Assembly (NCBI GenBank): GCA_013368325.1
Contig: JAACJK010000057.1
Coordinates: forward strand, 1,612,001 to 1,676,000
Source: Ephemerocybe angulata
Taxonomy: Eukaryota > Basidiomycota > Agaricomycetes > Agaricales > Psathyrellaceae
Direction of reading: 5' to 3'
DNA length: 64,000 bases
The stretch's first letter is position 1, and each line of letters starts with the position of its first letter. The notes under the pieces were generated by a model, which did no database searches, was not told the origin of the DNA, and saw only the letters and a list, made by a program, of their open reading frames with translations. The position numbers and the translations under genes were made by a program. This document shows positions 46,013 to 56,707 of this stretch, one piece after another.

Positions 46013-46871
46013 GATAGATCAGATTCCGCCGGAGGTTGATGTGATCCGTCATGGCATATGCCGTTACGGAGCTTTGTTGCGCGCCTCTGCGATATTTGTG
46101 AGCGCCTCTTGACGTTCCCGCCCTATCACACACAGCCCTTTGTAGGATTTCGAAGATATTATGTATCTCAGTGATTTAGACCAGCAAAAACTATACTCAG
46201 ATAATTCTCCAGTAAGCCTCGCGCCATCCTCTAGCGATAGCGAGTACATTAGGCAGTGAGTACGTGCGTGAAGCGACGTACAAAGTACTTTCATCTCTTG
46301 ACACCTTCCACGCCACTATAAATTCAGTGAGACTCGCAGGGTAGTCTAAAGCTAGGCTCACACCTTCCTTTTGTGACAGCAGGGACATCAGGCAGCCAGT
46401 GCGCGCCCCCTTGTGCGCGAAGTACAATGTGCGTTCATATGCGACGTACGAGCACTCATTTTCCGCCAGTATTCTACAGTTCAGTAAGATTGATCTGCAA
46501 GAAGTTTAACGAGCAGTGTCTGACAGTGAAAGGGTGCGTACCTCATTCTACTGTTGCTAAATCCGAGCTGGCAAGGTGCGACTTGACGCCCTTCCTTTGT
46601 CACTTGGTTTAGTATGATATATGTTTATATATGTCTAGATTTTTTCATAGCATGTACTGTGTGCTATTCATTTATTATTCTACGTACATACTTTTACTTT
46701 AAATGTATTGAGCGAGCCTGGAGAGCATGAACAGTCTTGATGGTGGAGTAAACGTGAGACGAAACGCGCAAGTCAGACGCGGAACTGTGAATCCTTACCG
46801 GTTTCGACTTTAGCAACAACCATCAAGCTCACCCCACCCCCACTCGAGTACGGGTCGTCCAGACTGCGCAC
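46013..46871. other. Degenerate repeats inside the transposon
   Basis: 859 bases with no supported gene. Around 46190-46520 similar segments recur about every 130-180 bases (for example GTACAAAGTACTTTCAT against GTACAATGTGCGTTCAT), so short minus-strand frames here show similar peptides by repetition, not by selection. The right end is AT-rich. Confidence 0.5.
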
Positions 46872-47967
46872 TCACTCACCGCGACCCACTCCCTCAATCC
46901 AGTCGAAGATTGGCTTCGCACCGGATGCATAGGCCCGTTTCTTGGAGGCGGGTGCGGGGGAACTGTTCATCGAATCCTCGCGGGGGCGCTTTTGCCCATG
47001 CTGGGACACAGAGTCCACATGGTCGTCAACGAGAGGCGTGGGACTAGTCGTTACAGAGGGTGCGGGCTGTGATGTTACATCAGAGGTTTCAAGTTCGCCA
47101 TCCGGGAGTGGGACTGCGCCGGCGGGCTCTGGCACAGCACATGCGGAGGGCATGAGCCCAGCCTGTGTCGCAGGGACGGGGGCTGTAATATCCTGTGTCG
47201 CAGGGACGGGGGCTGGAATATCGTCGTCCAGAAGGGAGAGATCGACGTTGTAGGCGTTACTCTGGGCCGTCAGAGGCGCACCACCGACGGTTGAAGGAGA
47301 CTGGTCAGTTCCGGCAGGCGGTGCAGTAGCAGACGGAGGCGCGGGTCCCGCAAGCCCATAGGAGGCGGGGTTGAAGAGCCAGGGGTGCGACATTGGGGTA
47401 TCTGATTGGGATGTTAGAATGTGCACGCCGTCCGCGATTCGCGAAGGAAGAGCAACTTACACCCGGGAGGGAACTGATACACCGGAGCACTTGGAGTTCC
47501 AGGGGGGTAGCTCTGAACTCCAGCAGGAGTTGCTGAGGGTGGGTTGAAGTTGAAGGCGTACGGGTTCACTGAGAGAGGTTTGATGGATCAGCAAAGGACA
47601 ACGAGAACAACCTAATTCTAACTTACTTTGTCCAAATTGAAATTGAGGGTACATCGGCACTACGAGGGAAGGTATAAATTGATGATGAGATATTTAATGT
47701 GCACGGGGCGCACCTTGTTGAGCTGCGAGTGCTGGACCTTGTTGGACAGCGAGTGTTGGATCGATGACTGGGTTCTGACCAGCGGGGGGAGGCTATTGAT
47801 AGCCTTTAGAGAGATATCCCGTACGCGAATGCAAAACGTACACCTGCTTGAGCCTTGCGGCTGTGAGCACACTCAGTCAGGAGTGGGCTACCATCACATC
47901 GACGGCAGTGAAGCTTTTTGGCGGGCTTCGGCTCTTTGGTTGGTTGTCGACGTTTGGAAGGAGCCAT
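46872..47967 (-). CDS. Transposon cargo: Pro-rich protein with Cys/His cluster
   Basis: Five exons: 47842-47967, 47714-47792, 47627-47659, 47461-47568, 46872-47401; 291 residues. Not recognised. It starts with a basic segment and possible zinc knuckle (APSKRRQPTKEPKPAKKLHC, then RRCDGSPLLTECAHS: C-x2-C ... C-x-H). The middle is Pro/Gln/Phe-rich (NPYAFNFNPPSATPAG), and the C-terminal half has low complexity with a repeated PAPVPATQD/TAPVPATQ, a nuclear-signal-like GQKRPREDSM and SKKRAYASG, ending in FDWIEGVGRGE. The gene is divergent from the transposase gene, 482 bases apart, and may share its promoter region. Confidence 0.65.
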
Positions 47968-48110
47968 GATGATGTTGAGTTGTCGTTGGCTAACGGTGCC
48001 AGGCTATATGGAGAGGGATGGGGTTCGAGCGAAAACAGCGGGTGCCCATGAGACGACCCTGGAACGATCCCACATGACTCCTGCCTTCTCCCTTGTATCA
48101 TCGTTCCCCA

Positions 48111-48345
48111 TGTGAGCCCATGTGAGCCCATGCGCCTTGATAAGATTGGATTGAGGCCCGCGCCGGGTGCTGAATTGGAAATGACGCGCTAAGCACGACC
48201 AAAGCACGACGGTGAGCCCATGCGCCTTGATGAGACTGGATTAAGACCCCCACTTGGAGACGATGGGTGCCGAATTGCAAATAACTTGCCTAAGCCAGCC
48301 GGTGACCCATGTGCCTCGCATGGGAGCGGATTAAGGCCCCAAATA
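48111..48345. repeat. Three diverged direct repeats before the transposase gene
   Basis: Segments with GTGAGCCCATGCGCCTTGAT followed by GGATT(A/G)AGGCCC occur near 48118, 48211 and, more diverged, 48300, spaced about 90 bases. They lie in the 482-base divergent promoter region of the transposase and the neighbouring cargo gene, so they might be regulatory sites or simple relics. Confidence 0.6.
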
Positions 48346-48449
48346 TGTATTTGGATCGATGGGTGCTGAGCGCTGAATCGGAAACAAGGCTCATAAACCA
48401 CACGACACTTTTACCCCCACCCCAAGGCATTGCTTTCTAGCTCACCAAT

Positions 48450-51400
48450 ATGGCCACGAGAAAGAAACGAAGGCGTAAAGATGAAGATGACCTTGACGAT
48501 GAGGCTCAGCATTCGTTCCCTAGTGAGCTCCTGGAGGCCGTGGCGGAAACTTCTTACTGGACATCCCCAACGAAACCTCAGCGAATTTTCGAAGAGGCAA
48601 AGAGCCCTAGAAAGCGCGTTGTAAAGAAGGTTCTTGCTCAATCATCGCAGACCGCTGGGGCTTTCAAAGAGGATGATGAGGGTGCTTGGACACAAGAGGT
48701 GCCGTCAAGTCAAGCTACGGGCGCCAGTGGCATCGAGGACGGTGGGACAATATCGGACGTTGTGCCCGACCAAGCGCCGGACGACGGTGATTTCGGCTCT
48801 TGGGTCGGCTCGGAAGTAATTGATCCAGACCTTGGGTGGATCGGCGAAGACGACGACTTCGAAGACTATGTTGACGCCGTAACCTCACATGTCGCGGGGT
48901 ATAGCCACCTTCATACCTCTCTATTCGTTGTTCAGGGATGGGATTCTAACAAGAGGCAGACCACGGTAAGTGTCGTATCTGATTTAGTTTGCTTTAATAC
49001 TTGACATTGACTCCACCTAAGGATGCGTGGTATCATATGCGATTCCAAACCTCCGATGTAGGACAGCTCGACACCGGGTGCACCTGCCCTAAAGCTCTTA
49101 ACCGCAACCTCTGTGTGCACAGGCGGTACTTTCAGGACTATGAGGTCGAGAGTATCATTCTCGAGAAGAATGCCGAAGGAACCGAGGACAGGGATGTTGC
49201 AGGTGATAAGGATAGGACAGGTAAGCTACTTAACTTACCTCTTCAGTAATGAAATAGCATTGTAACGATGGACTCATCACCCCCGGCAGCGACGCTCTTC
49301 TCCCGCCGCATCCTAGGACGCCATCGTTTGGAAAGCTTGTACTCCGTTCAGTCGATGTCGTCCTCCGAGCTCAAAGGCCGAGCGATCGTCAGTAATATCC
49401 TTTCCCGTTCGGAATCGACCTGGAAATGCTCCAAGGACACGGGACTTCTATCATGCTATCATATAAACAAGGCCAGAGAGCGGTACCCAGACGTCCCAGA
49501 AGATGAAATCGAAGATTTGGAGGACTTTGTAGACTCAAGCCTCGACTCACTCTCTATAGGCGAACTTGGTCAGTTCCTGTGATCTGAACTATCTTGTGGG
49601 ATGACGCTGATCTATCCTCAGCTCGCGGACCCGGTACCACAGTATCCTATCTGCCAATACATCCACCGTTCTGGGCGCGAATCCCGTCCGACCCCAAGCT
49701 CTATTCCGATCCCCCTCCTGCCCGGACACCCCCAGATGGCCCATTCCCTCTTCAAGCCGATTCCTCCTGCAACTGTGGAACAACGCGGACCTTCTTCAAT
49801 AGGGATGGGCTGAAAAAAACGAAGCGTTGCAAGTTGTACACCCTGCTAACGGTTCATGACGTCGAGATTGAGGTTCAAGTCTGCCCCGTTTGTCCTTCCG
49901 TCCGGCGAAAGCGAATCGGCCCTGATCTGCGCGCACATGGCATATTCAATTTCAACAATTCTGCCCTTGTCTCCCACGAGCTACTTGACGAATACACCAG
50001 CTGCTTTACCTCCTCAGAGACGCCCTTTACCGCCTGGTATACGCAATTGTCAAGACGCTATCTCCTTTCTGGAAAAGAGTTCATGGGCGACGACCTCTTT
50101 CGCGCCGTATGGTTCGCATACGTCTCCCTCCAGAAGTTCGACAACGACATGTCCTGTACGGTCTGCGGACCATCACCCGAGACGGTCATCTGGGATGGAA
50201 TCACCTTAGCCTTTGGCCGGAAGCATCTCAGTGGTTCACTTCGCCCACCAACGTTTACGATGCCAGATTCCGTTCGGCGCCCTAACGTAAAGTACAAACC
50301 AAAGCAGCAACTCTTGCCCCTGGCGACATTACGACGGCGTTTCCGAGCCACGATGGAGCGGCCCACGCATCCCGACCGCATCGAGGATGGGGAAGAAGAA
50401 GGCGGTGTTGATGGCGCAAAATCTCCTTCGAAGAAATCGCGAGCCAAACCCAAGGCGAAGAAGGGTGGTACTGCGTCAAACCCCGACACTCCGTCGAAGC
50501 GGGCACAGGCCATCCCCGAGACATCCACCCCTTCGCTATCTCCCATGAAACCGCAGGCTAACTCCGCGGCGATCTCGCTATCAACTGTGGCGGTCTCTAC
50601 TGAAGCAACTGGTGCAACAGAAGGCACTCTCGAAGACGCAGGACCGACACCACTTCCCGCCACCAATCCAAATGAGAACCTCCGACGTCGACAGGCTTTG
50701 TTAGTGGAAGACTACTTGGAGAAGGTGGACTCGGTGACTGAAGACATGAGAAAGGAATGTCCCGCCTTAGCGCAGCTATATACGATGCATTACGGCCGTG
50801 CAGCCTTTTGGTCAGGGCACAAACCTCCTGCCGTCATAAAGAACTTGTTCCGACAGGTACGCCCATTCTCTGGTCATGTGGACCCTGCTTACGACAACAT
50901 AGATCGCCGCCGAGGAATCTGTGCTACAACTCGTCAACTACACGGCACTGCTCAAGCTTAGGGAGTTTGTGGCGAAGCCAGACGTTAACGTGGCCTATAA
51001 GCTGAGGCCCATACCTTCCCTGAACAAGGTTATAAATCACAGCGACGTAGATCTTGCTGATCTCTTGGGAGTGATGACCTGGATTGAAAAGAAGGCGCGT
51101 GCTACTCTCAAAGCACTGATCGTTGAACCGCCGCTGCCACCGCCCAACATACATATCCTCCCGAATGATCATCTGGATTGGATAACGGTACATCCTCTTT
51201 TGCCCTCGCCCCCATTCACCTCTAACTGACTAAATTTCGACAGACTGGTTGCTTTTATAGCATGCCCATAATACGGCATCGCCCGCTTTATCCGTCACTG
51301 AAAGAGAACCAAGAAGAACAGGCATCAGGCCAGCAACGTGGGGATCGATGCGGGAAGTATTACTCTCAATATGGAGAACGACGATTAACTGGGGGTATCA

Positions 51401-51834
51401 TGGTATGCTGGTGTTCGCACAGCATTTGTTACGGGTTCCATTGTATCCCCAAAGCCGAAGGTCGTGACGATGTCTTCTCAGCAATGGTGACTCGATGGCC
51501 GACAGCTCCCAAAATCGTCATCTACGACTTTGCATGCGCCTTGGGTCCCTACTGCTTGCTGCGCGAGCCTATGTTTTTTGCAAATACCCTCTTTGCCATT
51601 GACATCTTTCATGCCACAGGTCACAGCAAATGTAGCCCTGCAGCATTCCTATCCGAGTATATGAATGTGGACACCAAGCTCGAATACATCAATTCGAGCG
51701 CGGCCGAATGCGGCAATGGAGCACTTAGGAGGATTCGAAAATCGGTCAGCTATATGGGACAGAAGAGGGCTATTATATATACAAAGGTCTTCCTTTCTGT
51801 ATGGAATAGGCTGAAGATCTTGAAAATAGACTAG
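48450..51834 (+). CDS. KDZ-class transposase with two Cys/His clusters
   Basis: Six exons: 48450-48965, 49022-49220, 49290-49568, 49622-50856, 50903-51187, 51244-51834; 1034 residues. The N-terminus is basic (ATRKKRRRKDEDD). A SWIM-like cluster C-x-C...C-x-H is in TGCTCPKALNRNLCVHRRYF, a second C...C-x-H in STWKCSKDTGLLSCYHINK, and a CxC5-like cluster in SSCNCGTT and VQVCPVCPSV. The core motif of the KDZ nuclease is seen in the last exon: GIMVCWCSHSICYGFHCIP, VIYDFACALGPYCLLREP, FAIDIFHATGHSKCSPAAF, and SSAAECGNGALRRIRKSVSY. These are the invariant Asp, Cys, His and Glu positions of the family. The third exon join (intron 49221-49289) fuses two frames that look like separate genes; it is preferred because the ATG of the second lies only 13 bases after the stop of the first. 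No frame is broken. Confidence 0.85.
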
Positions 51835-52035
51835 CATTTATGGTGGCTTAACTGCCCTATCAATTTGTGAGGCCAGTAGTTATGTTTACAGAAGCAGTGA
51901 TCTGACGATCCACGGAGGTGAACGAACGCAAGCTCAATACTCAGGGACCTATGTCTCCAGAGGCATAGAAGGGCTGATGTTCGATTGGGGAGGAGGTACA
52001 AATGAGAAACTGGAGTGTCCAATGTCAGCAGAAGC

Positions 52036-53385
52036 ATTGCTGATGGGAGGATTGAGGACGCACCCTCCGTTGGTTGTAGAGACATCGGCTTCGCGCTGAG
52101 AATCGACGGAGCCCGATGGCTACCTACCTAGGTCAGTTGCACACTTTTGGAAGGCCATGCAATGTTGTTGGATTTGCTGTGAGTGTAACTTCGTTGGTGC
52201 AAGATTGATCACGCCCCAATGGCATCCTTCGGTCGTCCTGCAGAGCTTCTTCCCAACAACATTCCATTTGCCGTCACGGATGGGCTTGTTAAACTATGAG
52301 GGAAACTACCACGGTCTCGCACAGATAAGACACCGTACCATTGGTGGAGAACCGCGAAACTCGATTAGCGGGGGTTGCATCTAAGTGGTGTCAACGTCCA
52401 TCGGTTGACCTGCATCCCAGCCGATATCAAGGACTCCGACGCTTGATAGGTCTCAGGGTCGAAAACCTAACCATCTCGCGAGCTGCCACCTCCGGCAGCG
52501 CTTTCTTAAAAAGTTGGTTGGATTCGATGTTGTGGAGGAGACACAAATGAAAAACTGGAGTGTCCAATGTCAGCAGAAGCATCGGCGATGGGAGGATGGA
52601 GAACGCACCCTCCGTTGGTTGTAGAGACATCGCAGGCCCGATAGATGCCGCCCTATGTCTACTGAAGCAGTGTAAGGGCGTCACGCGCTTATGGAGGGAA
52701 TGCAGCCCGGAAAATGAGCGTCCATTGTCAGGAGAGGCATCGGTGATGGGAGAATCGAGAACGCACCTTCCGTTGGTTGTAGAGACATCGCAGGCCCGAT
52801 AGACGGCGCCCTATGTCTACTGAAGCGCTGTAAATGCGTCGCGCGCTTATGGAGGGAATGCAGCCCAGAAAATGAGCGTCCATTGTCAGGAGAAGCATCG
52901 GTGATAGGAGGATCGAGAACGCACCTTCCGTTGGTTGTAGAGACATCGCAGGACCGATAGACGGCGCCCTATGTCTACTGAAGCGCTGTAAAGGCGTCGC
53001 GCGCTTATGGAGGGAATGCAGCCCGGGTAATGCGCGTCCAATGTTGGCAGAAACATTGCTGATAGGAGGATCCAGAACGCACCCTCCGTTGGTTGTGGAA
53101 ACATCGGGGCTTCGCGTGGTTGTGGAGGAAATGCAGCAGCGAAACCGCCGCCCAATGTCAGCAGATGCATTGCTGAAGCGAGGATGGAGAACGCACCGAC
53201 CATTGGTTGTAGAGACATCGCAGGCTCGATAGACGGCGCCCTATATCTACTGAAGCAGCGTAAGGGTGTCGCGCGCTTATGGAGGGAATGCAGCCCGGAT
53301 AATGAGCGTCCAATGTCGGCAGAAACATCGGTGATGGGAGGATCGAGGACGCGCCTTCCGTTGGTTGTAGAGACATCGCAGGCCC
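52036..53385 (+). repeat. Right subterminal tandem array (158-base units)
   Basis: Seven copies of a segment ending GTTGGTTGTAGAGACATCG, with ACATCG near 52082, 52628, 52785, 52943, 53101, 53215 and 53373. Four spacings are 157-158 bases, one is 114 and one 546 (interrupted by unrelated sequence). Each unit also has GGAGGATCGAGAACGCACC, GCGCGCTTATGGAGGGAATG, CTATGTCTACTGAAGC and GAGCGTCCAATGTC. ACATCG and CTACTGAAGC also occur in the left array, the latter inverted, so the two arrays share motifs. Confidence 0.88.
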
Positions 53386-53810
53386 GATAGACGGCGCCCT
53401 TAGCGCCGTTGCTTGTAGAAACACTGCGGAGGTGGTCCGTATCGTGGACCGTATCACCTGGATAACCGGGAGCTCAATCCAGCATGCCATGTCTACACAT
53501 GCAGCTATGTCTACAGATGCACCGAACTTTGGATGAGTGTTTAAGGAAGTATTCGAGGTGTCCACGGTCACCGGAAGCTTTGCTGAGGGATGGATGGGAG
53601 CGCACTCATCTCATCGTGAAGTACTGCTGGGATGGGATTCTAGACGGAAAGGACCCAGTGGGATACACCTACAGACCATTTGACAGTATGGTACGCGATT
53701 GAGCCAAGCATTGGCCCACCTGCGACAGGATATAGCAGAAAGGGCAAAGGCCAAGGTATGGCCTATTGAGCGGGCATAGCCAAAAAGGGTGCAGGCATCA
53801 CTTTTTACAT

Positions 53811-53851
53811 CTTACATAATCATCCTCGCCGGTGAGGATGACCATCATCCT
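53811..53851 (-). repeat. Right terminal inverted repeat
   Basis: Reverse complement of the left repeat at 37134-37174 with two differences (39 of 41). On the plus strand it runs from CTTACATAATCATCC to CCATCATCCT. Confidence 0.9.
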
Positions 53852-53979
53852 TCCCGGTTAGGTGCGTGTGGACCATCATCCGGTTTGTCGGTTATCTGCC
53901 AAAACACTATCAATCCGTTTCAAACCCCGCCACAGCTCCTCTGCCCAGTTTGGACTCCGCCTCGTCCAACGCTTCCCCG

Positions 53980-54441
53980 ATGTCCCTCCCCGCTGCCCTC
54001 CGTTCGCGCGCCGCAAATGGCCATGCCGCCTATGTCCCCGCCATAAGAAAGCTCGTCTTCGAGTTCTGTACGTCGTGGCCGACGTCACAACCAACCCGCA
54101 CTTTCCTCGTCAATAGTCTCCAGAAACTGGCCCGGGCAAACCCCCACGTCGAGGTTGTAGCAAGGGAGCGGGTCCACAGGGAACCCATTATCCGCGGCTT
54201 CTATGGTGCGTAACTCTCTGTGTAATGCATATACCCCGACTTATGACCCGCAGCCAACGGCAGGGACAAAGTCATCTCGCTAAAGGGACTGGAGCCCTCC
54301 GGCATCCGCAAAAAGGTCGAACTCCTGCTCGATTCCTCGGGCGCAAAGATCAAACCTCTGAAGAGCCGCCCCGTCGAGAGCTCAACAGAGTCTGTCAGAG
54401 GCATCTGGAGCGGCGTCCACGCACCTCGACCAACCCTGTAA
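53980..54441 (+). CDS. MRPL51: Mitochondrial large-subunit ribosomal protein mL43
   Basis: Exons 53980-54205 and 54254-54441 give 137 residues (yeast Mrpl51 has 140). The thioredoxin-like family fold shows as AYVPAIRKLVFEFCTSW, SQPTRTFLVNSLQKLARANP, VEVVARERVHREPIIRGFY, ANGRDKVISLKGLEPSGIRK and KVELLLDSSG. It is a component of the large subunit of mitochondrial ribosomes. Its start lies 128 bases from the right end of the transposon, and divergent from the 691-residue gene on the far side of the element; without the insertion the two start codons would be only about 200 bases apart. Confidence 0.93.
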
Positions 54442-54889
54442 TTGCCCACCCGTGTTACCGTTCCTCAAATTTATATCACGTGACCACGACCATGTACCCT
54501 ACCTTCCAGGCCTTTAATTTCAGCTTATCTTGCACCCTTCGACCCTCACATAAACTCCGGAACCCCGTATTGACGCAACGAGGTTAGGTTTGGATATCAT
54601 TGATCCTCCTCCATACACGTGTAGGCCGTGTGGTATGAGGTGTGCACTGCCAATGCAGAATCGGGCCTCTGTCCGAGAAGCTGGTCTGACTCTGGGTCTC
54701 CAACTCTCTTGCTTACCATCACCGTGCGGCGCGAGGCTTTCCCGTTCCTTCCCTCTCTTTCCTTTATATTGGCCCGTTCCTACTTCCAGACACCTCGGAT
54801 TCCCCCCAGCATGTTGTCGGTGCGTATGGCCCCTTTGTATACTCACACTCCTTCGTTCTGACTCTCCCGTCCAGTCTCCAGACTCCAGC
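54442..54889. other. Intergenic between mL43 and Ser-rich gene
   Basis: 448 bases with 3' region of mL43 and promoter of the next gene. CT-rich leader just upstream of 54890. No gene seen. Confidence 0.5.
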
Positions 54890-56707
54890 ATGATTGAAGA
54901 CTTGACTGTCGACGAGCTCAGATGGCTCGAAGCCAGTGAGATTCTCGACTTTCCAACCTCTGTACGTTTCTCTCGTCTCTGTCGTGGGCGGCAGTGGCCT
55001 CATGCCCCTCAAGCCAACAGATTCATTCCACTTGAACGACAGGGTCGTTCTTTCGCAACGCAAATCGCGCTTCAATGAAGATTTCCATCGGCCAGAGGCC
55101 CATCTCAAGACCCCTCGAATCACTGCAAGTCTTTCTATTGATTTCCCCGTACGAATAGATGATTGACTCGGCTGCTTCAGACTACCTCATCAGCTTCCCG
55201 TCCTTCTCCACGTGATACCGCGTCTTCCAGGAGATCGACAGCGGTTCTGGCCAGCCTTCCTACTCCTCCTCGAACCCCTCCTCGCCCATCCCAACCGAAG
55301 GATTCATCGCCCTCGGAGTGGCTTTACCGCCGCCCCAAGACACCGAGTTCAGCGTCCAGAACTGCGCCTTCCGCATCGGCCCTTTCCTCAACGCTGACAC
55401 TTCCTCAGGTGCCTTCTCGAGAAACTTCTCCTGAGCTCGTGCGGACCACCTCGGGGGCTAGCTCACAAATGGCGAAAGGGAGGGATGAAGTTCTGCGAAG
55501 AGTCGAAGAGCAGCCCGCTGTTGACGGTGGCAAAGCATCCGGAAATGCTTCTTTCTGGACGACCATGCTCCGTCCTCGCTCCCGTTCTCTGCGGTCAATT
55601 CCGCAACTCAAGACCATCCCATCCCAATCCCAGGTGGATATCCTTCATTCCTCTGCCCTTGCTCGTGATGCCGAGTCCATGTCCCGGCGCTCTCCTTCCA
55701 TTAGCTCAAACTCTTCTAGCACCCTTTCCTCGGCAGCATCCTCCTATCCAGACACTCCTATCTCGACCCACCCAGATCCCTTCGGAGCCTTCGTAACGAC
55801 CAAACATCGCCGGAATGCATCACAGCCGTCCGCTCCGCGGGATTACAGGGCCCCCCCTTTGCCCTCGTCCTGTCCAAGCAGATCCATTCTCGCCCGTGCC
55901 TCATCCGTCTCGACCAAGGATTCGGCTACCGCCAACAAGTCCGTCAAGTTCGTCGAAGTCCCAACAGTGCACTACGCCAGCGCAGGGCATTGGGATGCGG
56001 ATGCTGCTACCGCTAGGCGCGTCCCAGAACCCCATTACTCCAGCATGGATGTCGACGACCTCGACAACACTGCGATTCCGCGCAGTGGTGGCGGAGCCTG
56101 GACCATTAATCGAACTGCGTTCGCCGGCACACATTGGGGTAACGCGACCGAAGCCAATCTTGATATGGACCTCGACCCTCTACCACGCATAGAGGAGAAG
56201 GGGAGGAGTAACTCTGGTTCGTTGAAACGCCTCATGTCCCTCAGCCGCAGGTCGTCTGTGTCCACTTCTGCTGCTGTCTCTCCCACTTCAAGTCCTTCTC
56301 ACCGGCGCAAGTCGTCGGCTTCTTCAATTTCTACGGCTACGATCACACCCAGTAAGCCTTTGCCCGCAACCCCTAACAGCAAGTCTCTGCCCCCCGTGCC
56401 ACCCCCAAAGCCAGCCATCTCGGGGCCTTTCGTGCTCGGCTCTCACCCGGCAACCCCTGCATCCCCAGCACAATCCACTGCTTCGCTGAGGAGCATGCAC
56501 CGACACAAGCCCAAGTCCAAGTCAATGTCAGCCGCGACAGGTGGCAGCTTGTATCACGCACTGGAAGAGGCCCGGAGCACTAAGAACTCCGCCGCGAGGA
56601 GCGTGCGCAGCCTCGCTAGCAGCATCCGGAGCGAGGCGAGTACAACGCCGAAGTTCAAGTCGTGGTTAAGTAAGGTCGGGGTTGGGAATTCATGGCCGAA
56701 GAATTGA
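54890..56707 (+). CDS. Ser/Pro-rich phosphoprotein-like, unknown
   Basis: Exons 54890-54961, 55014-55124 and 55181-56707 give 569 residues. Not recognised. It begins MIEDLTVDELRWLEASEILD and NDRVVLSQRKSRFNEDFHRP, which look folded; the remainder is disordered with many SP and TP sites (SLPTPPRTPPRPS, SSYPDTPISTHPDPFG, SRRSPSISSNSSST), a KFVEVPTVHY strand and a basic C-terminus (TPKFKSWLSKVGVG). The second intron (55125-55180) is GC-AG with donor GCAAGT: no GT donor joins the long frame, and the spliced frame is open from start to stop. A cortical or cytoskeletal regulator is possible but unsupported. Confidence 0.72.

Larger units (their letters stand above)
37134..53851. mobile_element. 16.7 kb KDZ-class DNA transposon with cargo genes
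   Basis: A single element of 16,718 bases is defined by near-perfect 41-base terminal inverted repeats, by a KDZ-type transposase gene (48450-51834) and by tandem-repeat arrays just inside each end. Order from left: TIR, left array (37.5-39.6 kb), F-box-like gene (+), 799-residue protein gene (-), two smaller genes (-), transposase (+), right array (52.0-53.4 kb), TIR. KDZ (Kyakuja-Dileera-Zisupton) elements are known from basidiomycetes and some carry TET/JBP genes; I see none here. No exact target-site duplication is present: the 8 bases outside the left end (CCCCCGTG) and right end (TCCCGGTT) agree at 5 of 8 positions. The transposase frame and TIRs are intact, so recent activity is plausible. 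The element lies between two divergent host genes. Confidence 0.85.

Noticed and set aside
46064..46427. Two short minus-strand frames with similar peptides
   Set aside because: Similarity follows from degenerate DNA repeats; no start, splice pattern or domain supports a gene.
40032..47967. TET/JBP dioxygenase as transposon cargo
   Set aside because: Expected His-x-Asp and downstream His/Arg motifs of that family are not found in any cargo frame.
49222..49267. Two separate genes for the N-terminal and C-terminal parts of the transposase
   Set aside because: The first would stop at about 49255 and the second start at 49268, too close for separate genes; a 69-base intron joins them in frame. 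Kept as an open alternative.
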